From assembly GCF_007829335.1 (NCBI RefSeq), contig NZ_VIWO01000005.1, forward strand, positions 124,001-188,000: a stretch of DNA of 64,000 nt, given 5' to 3'. Numbering within the stretch: position 1 is the first letter of the stretch; every line of letters begins with the position of its first letter. Shown here piece after piece: positions 27,740 through 36,983 of this stretch. This DNA is from Chitinophaga polysaccharea. GTDB taxonomy: Bacteria; Bacteroidota; Bacteroidia; Chitinophagales; Chitinophagaceae. The notes beneath the pieces were generated by a model. It was not told where the DNA came from and made no database searches. It saw only the letters and a program-made list of their open reading frames with translations. The translations under genes were made by a program, and so were the position numbers.

Positions 27740-29872
27740 TTAATTTTCCAGTGCTTTAATCATTTTATTCCTGGCATCCTCCGCCGCGGCGGCTTGTCCT
27801 TCGTTGGACAGCACATTGCGGCATAAGTCCATCGCTGCCTGCTGCCCTGCTTTCCGGGCGTAGGCCGATAGCAGCATATAATCTTCCACGCCTGCTTTAA
27901 AAGCTTCCCATCTTCTGCTGGACAATACCTTATTGCTATCATCGTAGATCACCGCAAAATCGGCCGACTTACCATCAAAATCATCCCATACCGAGGTGGC
28001 GTTGGCTTCATGCCCTACATCCGCATATTGCCAGAAGCCGATCCCGGTAATGCCCGATGCATATGCTTTCCAGGCCATTAACCGGTAATAGCTGTAGGGA
28101 GATAAAGACTTGGTAGGTTTCTTAATATCGTATAGCCAGTTTTTGCCACGAGGTGCATAGTTTTGCTGCTTCTCCCGGAGAATATTAGGACTGCAAAACA
28201 GCTGGCAGATATCCAGGTTGTTGCCAATAGACTTTAAAGTGCCGGCATTGGAAATAGTGGCAAAAATGCGGGCGTCTTTCCGGGCAGATTTAATCCAGTC
28301 GGCAAACTGCTGGAAAGTATTGAGCTGTGCAGGTTTCACTTCATCAAACGGGTACAGGTATACGTTATTTGCGGATATACCGGCGCTCACAATAGCTTTC
28401 ATCAACGCATCGTACCAGGTAAGGAAGGATTGCTTCCAGGCATCAGACAGGAAACCGGATTTCGCATTCACGGAAAAATCAAGGTAAAGCAATACCTTAT
28501 CAAATCCTTTTATGTACTGGAGGTAAGCCTGTAGTTTCTGGTTACTGGCCACCGGTACATTGGGCAGCAATATGCCAGGCGGAATCACAAAAGTATTTAC
28601 ATAGTGATTCAGTAAATCCTGCCGTGCGCTGGCTTCCCGGCCCTGGAGCAGGGGATCGCTGAAATAGGCCCATACATTTACATCGGGGCGAAGGTTCATA
28701 TAGCCCGACAAAGAGGCATTACCGGCATTAACAGTCAGCTCGCTGCTGGCTGTATGGCGCGGGTCCTTTATGCTCAGTATTACCTTGCTATTCCCCGCGC
28801 TTTTAGCCAGGGTTTTCATTAAGATAAGGCGGTTTTCCCGCGGCGCCAGTTCAATCGAAGCGCCGCTTTGCAGTTCCATCAGGGCATCGGGGATCACTTT
28901 AAAATCGCGGCTCTTCACCGGTTTGGCCCAATACACATTTACGCCCAGGTCGGCGGCGCTGCTGGTATACGACAACGTAACAGTGGCGTTTTGATTACCG
29001 GGGTTAGCAATCAGCCATCCACTGTAGGACGACAGTCCCTTAAATGTTTCCACCGGAACAGGGCTGTTTACCGCCTGCAAGTCGGGCGAAAACGGGGATG
29101 CCAGCGGTACCAGGGTAACGCCCGACTGGCCGGAAGTGGTGGCCGACATTACCGACAGCGGTGCGCTTTTGGCTACCGCTGCACTGCTTGCCTCATTTGA
29201 AAAACGCTTGCCAATAGCCGCATCCCGGCAGGTTTTAATAAAGCCGGGGAGATCGTTGTCACTCACGGTTTTATAGGTGCTTGCTTTACCTGCATTATCT
29301 TTACCCGCTATAATTTGTATTTCATCTGTAAAAAAGTAGCTACCATTGGGAATGGCGAGTACCCGCACATATTTGCCGTTAGCCTGAAGTCCCTTCAATG
29401 ACAGCGGGATAATTTTATAATATTCATCTTTGGCGCCAGACTGCTCTGTCATATCGCCCAGGAACTGCCATTGCTGCTGATCATTACTGATAAATACCAA
29501 CACGCTGAGTGGCATACTCACTTCCGCTTTCTGCCCGGTAACCGTATTCAGGTTAACGCGGGATACCGGCACTGGTTTATCAAAAGAGAAGTCGATGGTC
29601 ACCTGCTTCACATTCTGCCACCCCAGCGCCGCAGGATCCTTCCAAAAGGAAAGTACGCTGGCGTACCTGCCGTCTGTCAGCATTTCTTTCTGGCTCTTGT
29701 CTTTCGTTAATGTATAGTTGGGCGCCGGCGTAACAGCAATCGCCGCCTTATCTGCAATATTCTGAGAAAACGTGTCTGCACAGGAAGTCATGAGGCAGCC
29801 CGCGATGATGATAAACATCTTCGCGTATCGGGTATTGCCGGAGCATACTATGTTAAACAATTTGCGCATCAT
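27740..29872 (-). CDS. Lipoprotein with DUF4091 glycoside-hydrolase-like domain
   Basis: 710 residues. The signal is a lipobox LMTSC with Cys31 as lipid anchor. An F5/8-type (discoidin-like) beta-sandwich follows (DGRYASVLSFWKDPAALGW ... VRVLAIPNGSYFFTDEI). A C-terminal TIM-barrel-like DUF4091 part contains YLYPFDEVKPAQLNTFQQFADW and WLYDIKKPTKSLSPYSYYR. DUF4091 proteins are presumed glycosidases. Its place between polymerase and glycosyltransferase genes suggests processing of the nascent or released polysaccharide in the periplasm or on the surface; the activity is unproven. Confidence 0.8.
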   Translation of the reverse strand: MMRKLFNIVCSGNTRYAKMFIIIAGCLMTSCADTFSQNIADKAAIAVTPAPNYTLTKDKSQKEMLTDGRYASVLSFWKDPAALGWQNVKQVTIDFSFDKPVPVSRVNLNTVTGQKAEVSMPLSVLVFISNDQQQWQFLGDMTEQSGAKDEYYKIIPLSLKGLQANGKYVRVLAIPNGSYFFTDEIQIIAGKDNAGKASTYKTVSDNDLPGFIKTCRDAAIGKRFSNEASSAAVAKSAPLSVMSATTSGQSGVTLVPLASPFSPDLQAVNSPVPVETFKGLSSYSGWLIANPGNQNATVTLSYTSSAADLGVNVYWAKPVKSRDFKVIPDALMELQSGASIELAPRENRLILMKTLAKSAGNSKVILSIKDPRHTASSELTVNAGNASLSGYMNLRPDVNVWAYFSDPLLQGREASARQDLLNHYVNTFVIPPGILLPNVPVASNQKLQAYLQYIKGFDKVLLYLDFSVNAKSGFLSDAWKQSFLTWYDALMKAIVSAGISANNVYLYPFDEVKPAQLNTFQQFADWIKSARKDARIFATISNAGTLKSIGNNLDICQLFCSPNILREKQQNYAPRGKNWLYDIKKPTKSLSPYSYYRLMAWKAYASGITGIGFWQYADVGHEANATSVWDDFDGKSADFAVIYDDSNKVLSSRRWEAFKAGVEDYMLLSAYARKAGQQAAMDLCRNVLSNEGQAAAAEDARNKMIKALEN

Positions 29873-29878
29873 CGTTCT

Positions 29879-31252
29879 TTATTTTATTAAGGCGTAGGCA
29901 AAAATCAGGGTGAAATAAAACAACAATCCCCGGGCAACGAGTTGCTTTCTCTTTGCTTTAGCCAGTGATAAAATTCCCCCTGAAAACATGACAAAGACCA
30001 CGGGGTATACCGACATAATTCTTCGTGTATCCGCATTTGCGCTGGCCCCCAGGATTAAGAGGATGGCAATCGCAAATAAAATATTCAATTCTTTAAACTG
30101 GAAGAACGGGTTCCTCGGCTTTACCAGGCTCGTATAAATAATCACTACCCATACCACAAACCAGAATACCGCGGCCACCGACCAGGGTATAAAAAAGAGA
30201 TTCTCCTCCCATACCGAGTAGAATGGGAATGGCAGCGTTTGGGAAAACAAGCCCACCGCAATATGTCTCACCCCAAAAGGCAGGCGAAGCAACATGCTGC
30301 CAAAAGAGCCCAACCCTGCGCTGGAGGACGAAAAATCACGGTAGCTATCGCTCGTGTTCTGTATCGTATTGAGCCCTTCCTGTAGCACCGCAATCTGCGT
30401 CAGCGCAGGCAATGCCAGCATAATCAGGATAGGAATCTTAAATTTATTGGCGGTTACATTATTCTTGTCTGTTACCAGCAAATAGATGTAAGCAAACAGG
30501 AAAGACACGGAGAAATAACCGTGCTCGGGCCGGAAGAAAAAAATGACCACAGTAAGCAAAAGGCCGTAAAAGATACCAGCAAACCCTTTCCGGAAAATGA
30601 TCAACAGGAAATAAAGCCCAAAGAACAAACCTATATGCACATCCCGCAGATAAATGGCAGAATAAAAGAAATTATAGGAAAGGAAGCCGTATATAACGGT
30701 CATCCGCACACTGTATTCGTCTGTGATATAGTTGGCCAGCAGGTTATAGAGGATGACCAGTATAGCGCTGGAACAGGCCACAATCTGTAGTTTCTGTAGC
30801 AGCAAAGAGTTAATATCGATGCTTTTTGCAATGAATGCCACCACGGTAGAGAAATAGGCAAATCCTTTCCAGTCATTTGCGAAAAAGTCGTTCCGGTAGT
30901 AAGTCCCGATTTCGCCGATGCTGCCTGCGCCTGATACTTTGTCGACGTACGTATAGAAGGTCACCGAATCCTTTGCATAGAAGATATCCTTGAATGGGTC
31001 CTGTACAAAGAGCTCGTTGGTAATCATCATATAAGTACCATACACCAGGAAAAAAGACAGGAAGATCGTGTAGGACGACTGTCGCTTCACGGCGTCTTTG
31101 GCCATCAGGTGAATACAGCCCATGCCAAACAGCACCAGCAATACGTTAAACAGGAAAGTAGCCAGGCTAACGGATACGATGCCGGCTACTCCTGCAAAAA
31201 CGAAGTTCAGCAAGCATAAAATATTAATATGGGCGCTTCGGTTCCTCATCAT
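29879..31252 (-). CDS. Polysaccharide polymerase candidate (multi-pass membrane protein, Wzy/EpsG-like)
   Basis: 457 residues with about ten to eleven hydrophobic segments from residue 8 to the end and a large loop in the middle (RDFSSSSAGLGSFGSMLLRLPFG). It has no firm sequence signature. Wzy proteins are known for low conservation, so the assignment rests on topology and on its place in a Wzx/Wzc/Wza locus that otherwise lacks a polymerase. It would join lipid-linked repeat units in the periplasm. Confidence 0.7.
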   Translation of the reverse strand: MMRNRSAHINILCLLNFVFAGVAGIVSVSLATFLFNVLLVLFGMGCIHLMAKDAVKRQSSYTIFLSFFLVYGTYMMITNELFVQDPFKDIFYAKDSVTFYTYVDKVSGAGSIGEIGTYYRNDFFANDWKGFAYFSTVVAFIAKSIDINSLLLQKLQIVACSSAILVILYNLLANYITDEYSVRMTVIYGFLSYNFFYSAIYLRDVHIGLFFGLYFLLIIFRKGFAGIFYGLLLTVVIFFFRPEHGYFSVSFLFAYIYLLVTDKNNVTANKFKIPILIMLALPALTQIAVLQEGLNTIQNTSDSYRDFSSSSAGLGSFGSMLLRLPFGVRHIAVGLFSQTLPFPFYSVWEENLFFIPWSVAAVFWFVVWVVIIYTSLVKPRNPFFQFKELNILFAIAILLILGASANADTRRIMSVYPVVFVMFSGGILSLAKAKRKQLVARGLLFYFTLIFAYALIK

Positions 31253-31256
31253 CCAA

Positions 31257-32408
31257 TCAAAAATTTATTATTCGCTCCGCCATGCGCATATTTGAAAATT
31301 CGGCGGTCGCTCTTTTCAGGGCGTTAGTTTGCAAACGTTCTCTCAGCGGCTTATTTTGTAATACGTTGATCACTTTATCTGCAATCGCTTCTCTCGACAA
31401 TGGATCTACCAGGTAGCCGGTTACGTCGTTTACCACCGCTTCATTGGTACCTCCCCGGTTGCCCGCAATGGCTGCTTTACCACAAGCCGCAGCTTCCAGG
31501 TATACCAGTCCGAATGACTCATAAAACTGGCTGGGCAAAATAAACAGGTCGCAAACGGCGAGGTAGGTAGACAATACATCCCTGGAAACGCCACCTGCGA
31601 AAACCACGTGCTTTTGTAATCCGCGCGCGGCCACCATCTGCTCCAGTTGTGGTAAATGATCGCCGTTGCCAACGATCACAAAGAGTAAATCGGGTACCGA
31701 CTGCAATATTTTATCCAGGCTTTCCAACACCACTTCCTGTCCTTTTTCTTTCACGATCCTGGAAGCGCTGAGGAGTACAGGTCTTTCCTTATCGATACCC
31801 AGCTGTGCTTTCAGCACGGTTACTTCTGCCGTTGTTCTTGGCTGAAAGATATCGGTGTCGATACCATGCCTGATTAAGTGCAATTGATTTTTCAGCGGCG
31901 TTTGCTGCCATATGCTGAGCTCTGCCTCACTCACCACAATGATCTTCTTTTGTTGCAGGAAGAAATTCAGCATTCTTTTCTGCATGCCAAACAATCTCAG
32001 TGCCAGGGAAGGTTTTTCGAAGAAACTATTTTTCTCGTTGCCGTGAAGAATAGAAACCGACCGTCCCAGGATACCTTTTAGCGAAGACTGAAACAGGGCG
32101 CCCATCTTCTTCGAGCGGCCATCGCTAAAGATGATGGTATCGAATGATGCCTGTTTCAGTATCTCCTTAAATTTTAGGTAAAGCAGGTAAAAGTGTATAA
32201 TTTTTCTGGCGGGAATCGTATAGCAGGCAACCTGGTATTTTTTTCCAAAATCGGCCAGGAATTGCCGGTTGTTGGGGGTGCTGTAGGTTAACAGGCTTAC
32301 CTTATGCCCATTTTTTACCAGCCCTATCGCCAGGTCATGTGCATATACGCCCGCTCCACCAATGATGGGTGGAAATTCATAAGATATGATTAATACGTTT
32401 TTCATCAT
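31257..32408 (-). CDS. Glycosyltransferase family 4
   Basis: About 383 residues. The N-terminus is NVLIISYEFPPIIGGAGVYAHDLAIGL, the family 4 acceptor-side glycine loop. The donor side shows VLLSASRIVKEKGQEVVLESL and the E-x7-E type motif ESFGLVYLEAAACGKAAIAGNRGG. It is a retaining GT-B enzyme for the repeat unit. The ATG at 32408 overlaps the acyltransferase stop as ATGA, so I prefer it to the ATG at 32414. Confidence 0.92.
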   Translation of the reverse strand: MMKNVLIISYEFPPIIGGAGVYAHDLAIGLVKNGHKVSLLTYSTPNNRQFLADFGKKYQVACYTIPARKIIHFYLLYLKFKEILKQASFDTIIFSDGRSKKMGALFQSSLKGILGRSVSILHGNEKNSFFEKPSLALRLFGMQKRMLNFFLQQKKIIVVSEAELSIWQQTPLKNQLHLIRHGIDTDIFQPRTTAEVTVLKAQLGIDKERPVLLSASRIVKEKGQEVVLESLDKILQSVPDLLFVIVGNGDHLPQLEQMVAARGLQKHVVFAGGVSRDVLSTYLAVCDLFILPSQFYESFGLVYLEAAACGKAAIAGNRGGTNEAVVNDVTGYLVDPLSREAIADKVINVLQNKPLRERLQTNALKRATAEFSNMRMAERIINF

Positions 32409-32953
32409 CTGCATTCATTCAAAATATAACCTTCTACGCCTTTCCCTGGTGAAACCACCCCCGGATTACCCATTACCAGCGAGCCGGCGGGAACATCCAT
32501 GGTTACATAAGCCCCAGGCGCAATCAGTACTTCATCACCGATCGTAATATTTCCTACAATCACAGCATTGGAACCTATCCATACTTTATTGCCTATCGTA
32601 GGTACTCCTTTTAACCGTCCTCTGCTCACCTGCCCGATAATAACTCCCGGCGAAATATTTACATTATCGCCAATGCTGGCGTTCCCGTTGATCACCACCG
32701 TACCAAAATGCCCGATATAAAAACCTTTTCCTATGCGGGTGGTGTGTGGTATCTGGAATCCGTACTTATAAGCATAATGCCGGATAAACAGGCGCCACCA
32801 GAGCCGGATTAGGCCAGTACTGCCGGCACATAACCGGAAAAAAAACATATACCGGAATCCCTCTATCAGGAAAAATCCTTTCAGTAAATCTTTTACACCG
32901 GTTCTTCCATGGTATCGGTACAAATCTGACTTTATCAGCTTCCAGGCACTCAT
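32405..32953 (-). CDS. Serine-acetyltransferase-like hexapeptide acyltransferase
   Basis: 182 residues. After a basic N-terminal helix the chain is a left-handed beta helix: IGKGFYIGHFGTVVINGNASIGDNVNISPGVII is the family core with its catalytic His, followed by GVPTIGNKVWIGSNAVIVG and GSLVMGNPG. Homologues in capsule loci acetylate sugars of the repeat unit with acetyl-CoA. A CysE role is unlikely since the helical CysE domain is missing and the locus is exopolysaccharide. Confidence 0.88.
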   Translation of the reverse strand: MSAWKLIKSDLYRYHGRTGVKDLLKGFFLIEGFRYMFFFRLCAGSTGLIRLWWRLFIRHYAYKYGFQIPHTTRIGKGFYIGHFGTVVINGNASIGDNVNISPGVIIGQVSRGRLKGVPTIGNKVWIGSNAVIVGNITIGDEVLIAPGAYVTMDVPAGSLVMGNPGVVSPGKGVEGYILNECR

Positions 32954-32959
32954 GCTATC

Positions 32960-34054
32960 CTATAGTTTAATATTATCAATCATCAGGTCGTTGAAGGTGC
33001 CCCGGATCTTCTTGCTGTATTCAATCGTCTGCGTACCGGAAGAAATATATTCCTCGTTAAAGGATTTCAGTTTCTGCGAAATCAGGTAGGCTTTTACCTT
33101 GCACTGGTGCTTCATGGCCAGTATCAGGGCGTGCATTCTCCCGGAATACACATCGGATGCCGACTTATACAACTGTTTCAAATCTTCGATAGATGCCAGT
33201 TTAGCGACGGGAATCTCTACATTGTATTTACTGCGTATATAATCCCGGAAGGCAATGGTTTCCGCCGCGTCAGTAATGGTGGTGTAAAACAGTTCCACCG
33301 TTAGCCCTTCCCGCAGGTAATTATTTATCTCTGCATACCACTCTTCGTAATAAGCCTCACTGGATTTTGCCAGCTTGTTATACTTCGAAAAAACTTCTTT
33401 GTAGTTGGTGATGCCGATCAGCGCTTTCCGGTTGGGGTTTGCTTCCTCCATCCTGTTTTTACCGCTGTAGAAGGCAATATCCGGCGTTACAATGGCCTTA
33501 TGGCCAAATTGTTCCTGCAGGCGTATTTTGGAAAACTGGTCCCGTACCCACATTAGGTCTACCCTGGATAAGGCTTTGGCAAACAGGCTTTTTTCTTTTG
33601 CATTAAACGTTGTGCCAACGCCCACCCCGATAATATAGATCTTAGCCTGGCTGAATTTTTTAATCAAATAGGTCCACCAGTATAAAGCAATAGAAAACCT
33701 GCTGGGATAATCTTTACCAGATGATTCTATCAATTGTCCACCTCCTATGACGATCACATCATATTCGCCTTCTGATAATTTTTTCCGGATAGCGTTATAG
33801 TTGATGCCGATCCAATAATAGAAAGCCAATTTCAATCTTACCCTACTACTGAACGACATAGGCGCTATGACATTGCCGGTAGCCGCGGCGGCCAGGTAAT
33901 CATATTCGGGCAACCGCGCCAGCCGCGGATTAGTAAAATAGGCGAACTCCGTACTAAAGTCACTATCCCGCAATAAGCTGGTCATACTCTCCCTGATAGC
34001 CTGATCGCCCAGGTTATTAGAAAATCCCTCATTAATTATCAGTGCCTTCTTCAT
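32960..34054 (-). CDS. Polysaccharide pyruvyl transferase family protein
   Basis: 364 residues. Family features are the N-terminal NNLGDQAIRESMTSLLR, the central VIVIGGGQLIESSGKDYPSR, VGVGTTFNAKEKS and the late YSGRMHALILAMKHQCK (RxHA motif). CsaB/WcaK relatives move pyruvate from phosphoenolpyruvate onto a sugar as a ketal, which adds a negative charge to the polymer. The start shares one base with the flippase stop (TAATG). Confidence 0.88.
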   Translation of the reverse strand: MKKALIINEGFSNNLGDQAIRESMTSLLRDSDFSTEFAYFTNPRLARLPEYDYLAAAATGNVIAPMSFSSRVRLKLAFYYWIGINYNAIRKKLSEGEYDVIVIGGGQLIESSGKDYPSRFSIALYWWTYLIKKFSQAKIYIIGVGVGTTFNAKEKSLFAKALSRVDLMWVRDQFSKIRLQEQFGHKAIVTPDIAFYSGKNRMEEANPNRKALIGITNYKEVFSKYNKLAKSSEAYYEEWYAEINNYLREGLTVELFYTTITDAAETIAFRDYIRSKYNVEIPVAKLASIEDLKQLYKSASDVYSGRMHALILAMKHQCKVKAYLISQKLKSFNEEYISSGTQTIEYSKKIRGTFNDLMIDNIKL

Positions 34055-35571
34055 TACCTTCTCCTTATAAGTTTTTCAATTAATAATCGCTGGTCTTTAT
34101 TCAGTGTTACAAACCAGGCGAAGGGTATGCTTGCCAGTCCAATGAGTACGCACGATACACACATGGCCGCCCAGGAACCGGGTACCAGGAAATGCCTGCA
34201 CCCCCACGACATCAGCAATACCCATACAAATAATGCCATTCCTCTGCCTATGCTGGGATAATAAAACCAAAAACGTTGTTCTAATATCTTAGCAGCATAA
34301 GTTGGGGAAAAAATCAGGTTCTTTAAAGTCAACAGTATAGCAGATGCTATGGCTACGCTGTAAATACCCAGATCGAAATATTTGATGATCAATATACCCA
34401 GTACCAGGTTAAGCCCGCCGCAGAAAAAAGAGGTGAGCCCCGGTACTTTTACTTTGTTGTATACGGCGTTGATCGACAGTATTGGCAGCACCGACAGGTT
34501 AAATATTAAATGGCCTGTCAGCAGGATCATCAACGGGTAAAAATGAACAAACCGTTCGCCAATCCAGAGTTTCAGTATCACGTCGGAATACGCCACAATG
34601 ATACCTATCGGAATCGCCAACACCACTCCCATTGCTACTACAGAATACCTGGAAAATTTCAGCAGGTTATTAAAATCTTTTTCTGCGTAATACTTGTATA
34701 CCACCGGTGTAAAGATGGCCACAAACACCCCTGCAAAAGAGCGCAACAGGGTATGCCATTGCGCTACTGTACTGAATTCCCCGGTCGCCGTAGGTCCATA
34801 ATAATGATTCAGTAAGATGATATCAATATTAATAAAGAGCAATGTACCGATCTGGTTAATGACCAGCCAGAAGCTCATAGAGCCTACGTACTTCACGATC
34901 TGTTTATCAAAGCTGGATGCCCGTAGTTTCAGGAACGGAAACTTCCGGACAATCCAGATCAGGGCGGCCACAAATGATACCAGCGATGCCAGGAAAAAGG
35001 CCACACCGATCAGGCTTAGCTGGGCCGAAGCATTGAGTAATAAATACACCAACGCCGTTCTGACCACTATTTCCAGGATGGCGATAATGCGCTGAATGTA
35101 TATTTTATTCGACGCAAAAGCCGGAACCAGGAAGAGCCCGCGGATAAAGGTGAGTACGAAAGAGGTAATGATAGCAACAAACACCCACCTCATTTCATTC
35201 ACGGTATGCCCGTGATAGCTCACCAGGCTGTCTATTTTATACAGGAACCAACCGATCAGCGGCAGGATGGCAACAATCAACAGCAAGGCTGAGATAATAG
35301 AGGATGAATAGATGGCGTTGGAAGACGCATGATCATCCTTTCTCATTGCCAACGTAAAGTTCCTGCCCACCGACGCGTCGATAGCAATCGTAATAATAGA
35401 CAGGTATGAACTGAAAGAAGTAGCCAACGCTATAATACCATAGCCATCTACACCAATCTTAGCTATATAGAACGGTACCACTACCAGTCCTAATAGAATA
35501 TTTAAAACCAAAGCTAAAAAGTTCGTCCCCAGGTTTAACGACATCTCATAGCTCACTCCTTTCATTGACAT
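34054..35571 (-). CDS. Oligosaccharide flippase (Wzx-like, MATE/MOP superfamily)
   Basis: About 505 residues with 12-14 hydrophobic segments and the polysaccharide_synt-type start SLNLGTNFLALVLNILLGLVVVPFYIAKIGVDGYGI. It would flip undecaprenyl-linked repeat units to the periplasm. Two ATGs are possible, 35571 and 35565; the upstream TTG at 35574 adds only one residue. It overlaps the next gene by one base. Confidence 0.9.
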   Translation of the reverse strand: MSMKGVSYEMSLNLGTNFLALVLNILLGLVVVPFYIAKIGVDGYGIIALATSFSSYLSIITIAIDASVGRNFTLAMRKDDHASSNAIYSSSIISALLLIVAILPLIGWFLYKIDSLVSYHGHTVNEMRWVFVAIITSFVLTFIRGLFLVPAFASNKIYIQRIIAILEIVVRTALVYLLLNASAQLSLIGVAFFLASLVSFVAALIWIVRKFPFLKLRASSFDKQIVKYVGSMSFWLVINQIGTLLFINIDIILLNHYYGPTATGEFSTVAQWHTLLRSFAGVFVAIFTPVVYKYYAEKDFNNLLKFSRYSVVAMGVVLAIPIGIIVAYSDVILKLWIGERFVHFYPLMILLTGHLIFNLSVLPILSINAVYNKVKVPGLTSFFCGGLNLVLGILIIKYFDLGIYSVAIASAILLTLKNLIFSPTYAAKILEQRFWFYYPSIGRGMALFVWVLLMSWGCRHFLVPGSWAAMCVSCVLIGLASIPFAWFVTLNKDQRLLIEKLIRRR

Positions 35572-35619
35572 CAACTATCAATTTACAATTTACTTATACC
35601 TATATGTTGGTTACCGGTT

Positions 35620-36933
35620 CTACAGCCTGGCATCCACCAGGCTTCTGTCTACACAAGATTTGGTATCAAAAATGACCCCGTTGTTACGCCTGTATTTCAG
35701 GTAATCAAAGGTTAAAAACTCTTTATGGGCAACCGCTACCACAATGGCATCATATACCGCTGCTTTATCTATAGCATTTAATATTTTTACACCGTATTCT
35801 TCTTCTACCTCTGCCGGATCCGCCCAGGGATCATAGATATCTACATTCAGGCCAAACTGCTGCAGTTCATGGTAGATGTCTACTACGCGGGTATTACGTA
35901 CGTCGGGGCAATTTTCCTTGAAGGTAATGCCCATGATGAGCGCCCTGGATCCCTTGATCTTATGATCTTTGTCGATCATCAGCTTCACTACTTTATTGGC
36001 TACAAAGTGACCGATATGATCATTTACCCGGCGGCCGGAAAGGATTACCTGCGGATGATAGCCTACAGATTCTGCTTTATGTGCGAGGTAGTAAGGATCC
36101 ACGCCAATGCAATGACCGCCTACCAATCCTGGCTTATATTTCAGGAAGTTCCATTTGGTGCCGGCGGCATCAATCACATCGTTGGTATCAATACCTATTT
36201 TATCAAAGATCAGCGCCAGTTCATTCACAAATGAAATGTTTACATCGCGCTGGGCGTTTTCAATTGCTTTGGAAGCTTCAGCCACTTTGAGACTAGGCGC
36301 CTTATGGGTACCTGCTTCAATGATAGAACCATACAGGGCATCTACCTTGTCGGCAATTTCCGGGGTAGAGCCACTGGTTACTTTCCGGATCTTTGTGAGC
36401 GTATTTACTTTGTCGCCCGGATTAATCCTTTCCGGGGAGTAGCCTACAAAGAAATCAGTGTTGTATTTCAGTCCGGATACTTTTTCCAGTACCGGCACAC
36501 AATCTTCTTCCGTGCAACCGGGGTATACGGTTGATTCATAAATAACCAGGTCGCCTTTCTTCAGGATACTTCCCAGCATTTCAGAGGCTTTGATCAGCGG
36601 GCCCAGGTCTGGCGCCTTAAACTCATCTATGGGCGTAGGCACGGTAACGATAAAAGTGTTATATTTTTTTAGCTCAGCAGTATTGGAAGAAAAAGCGAGG
36701 CCGATGTCAGATTTCTTATCGGCCTTGAGTGCTATCACCGCATTCAGGTCTTCCACGTTAGCTTCCCTGGTACGGTCAATGCTGGCCGCCAATTCCTGTA
36801 CCCTTTCCTTGTTGATATCAAATCCCAATACATCGTATTTTTTGCCAAATTCTATCGCTAACGGCAAACCAACATAGCCAAGGCCTATAACGGCCAGGTG
36901 GATATTCTCAACGCTGTTGTTAATCTTCACCAT
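35620..36933 (-). CDS. UDP-sugar 6-dehydrogenase (TviB/WbpO type)
   Basis: A 437-residue NAD-dependent enzyme. The NAD site is VIGLGYVGLPLAIEFGKKYDV. The catalytic Cys275 is in GGHCIGVDPYYLAHKA, followed by GYHPQVILSGRRVND. GYSPERINPGD marks the UDP-sugar site. The YYLAHKAESVGYHP pattern resembles TviB/WbpO, which oxidise C6 of UDP-GlcNAc or UDP-GalNAc; UDP-ManNAc is also possible because wecB is in the operon. The product is a uronic acid donor, so the polymer is probably acidic. Confidence 0.92.
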   Translation of the reverse strand: MVKINNSVENIHLAVIGLGYVGLPLAIEFGKKYDVLGFDINKERVQELAASIDRTREANVEDLNAVIALKADKKSDIGLAFSSNTAELKKYNTFIVTVPTPIDEFKAPDLGPLIKASEMLGSILKKGDLVIYESTVYPGCTEEDCVPVLEKVSGLKYNTDFFVGYSPERINPGDKVNTLTKIRKVTSGSTPEIADKVDALYGSIIEAGTHKAPSLKVAEASKAIENAQRDVNISFVNELALIFDKIGIDTNDVIDAAGTKWNFLKYKPGLVGGHCIGVDPYYLAHKAESVGYHPQVILSGRRVNDHIGHFVANKVVKLMIDKDHKIKGSRALIMGITFKENCPDVRNTRVVDIYHELQQFGLNVDIYDPWADPAEVEEEYGVKILNAIDKAAVYDAIVVAVAHKEFLTFDYLKYRRNNGVIFDTKSCVDRSLVDARL

Positions 36934-36983
36934 AAAATATTTATTCCTCTTTTATTTTTTTAGGTCTTGTGATACTGTTTTAT

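Noticed and set aside
32405..32953. CysE serine acetyltransferase
   Set aside because: The N-terminal helical CysE domain is absent and the setting is a polysaccharide operon; only the hexapeptide fold is shared.
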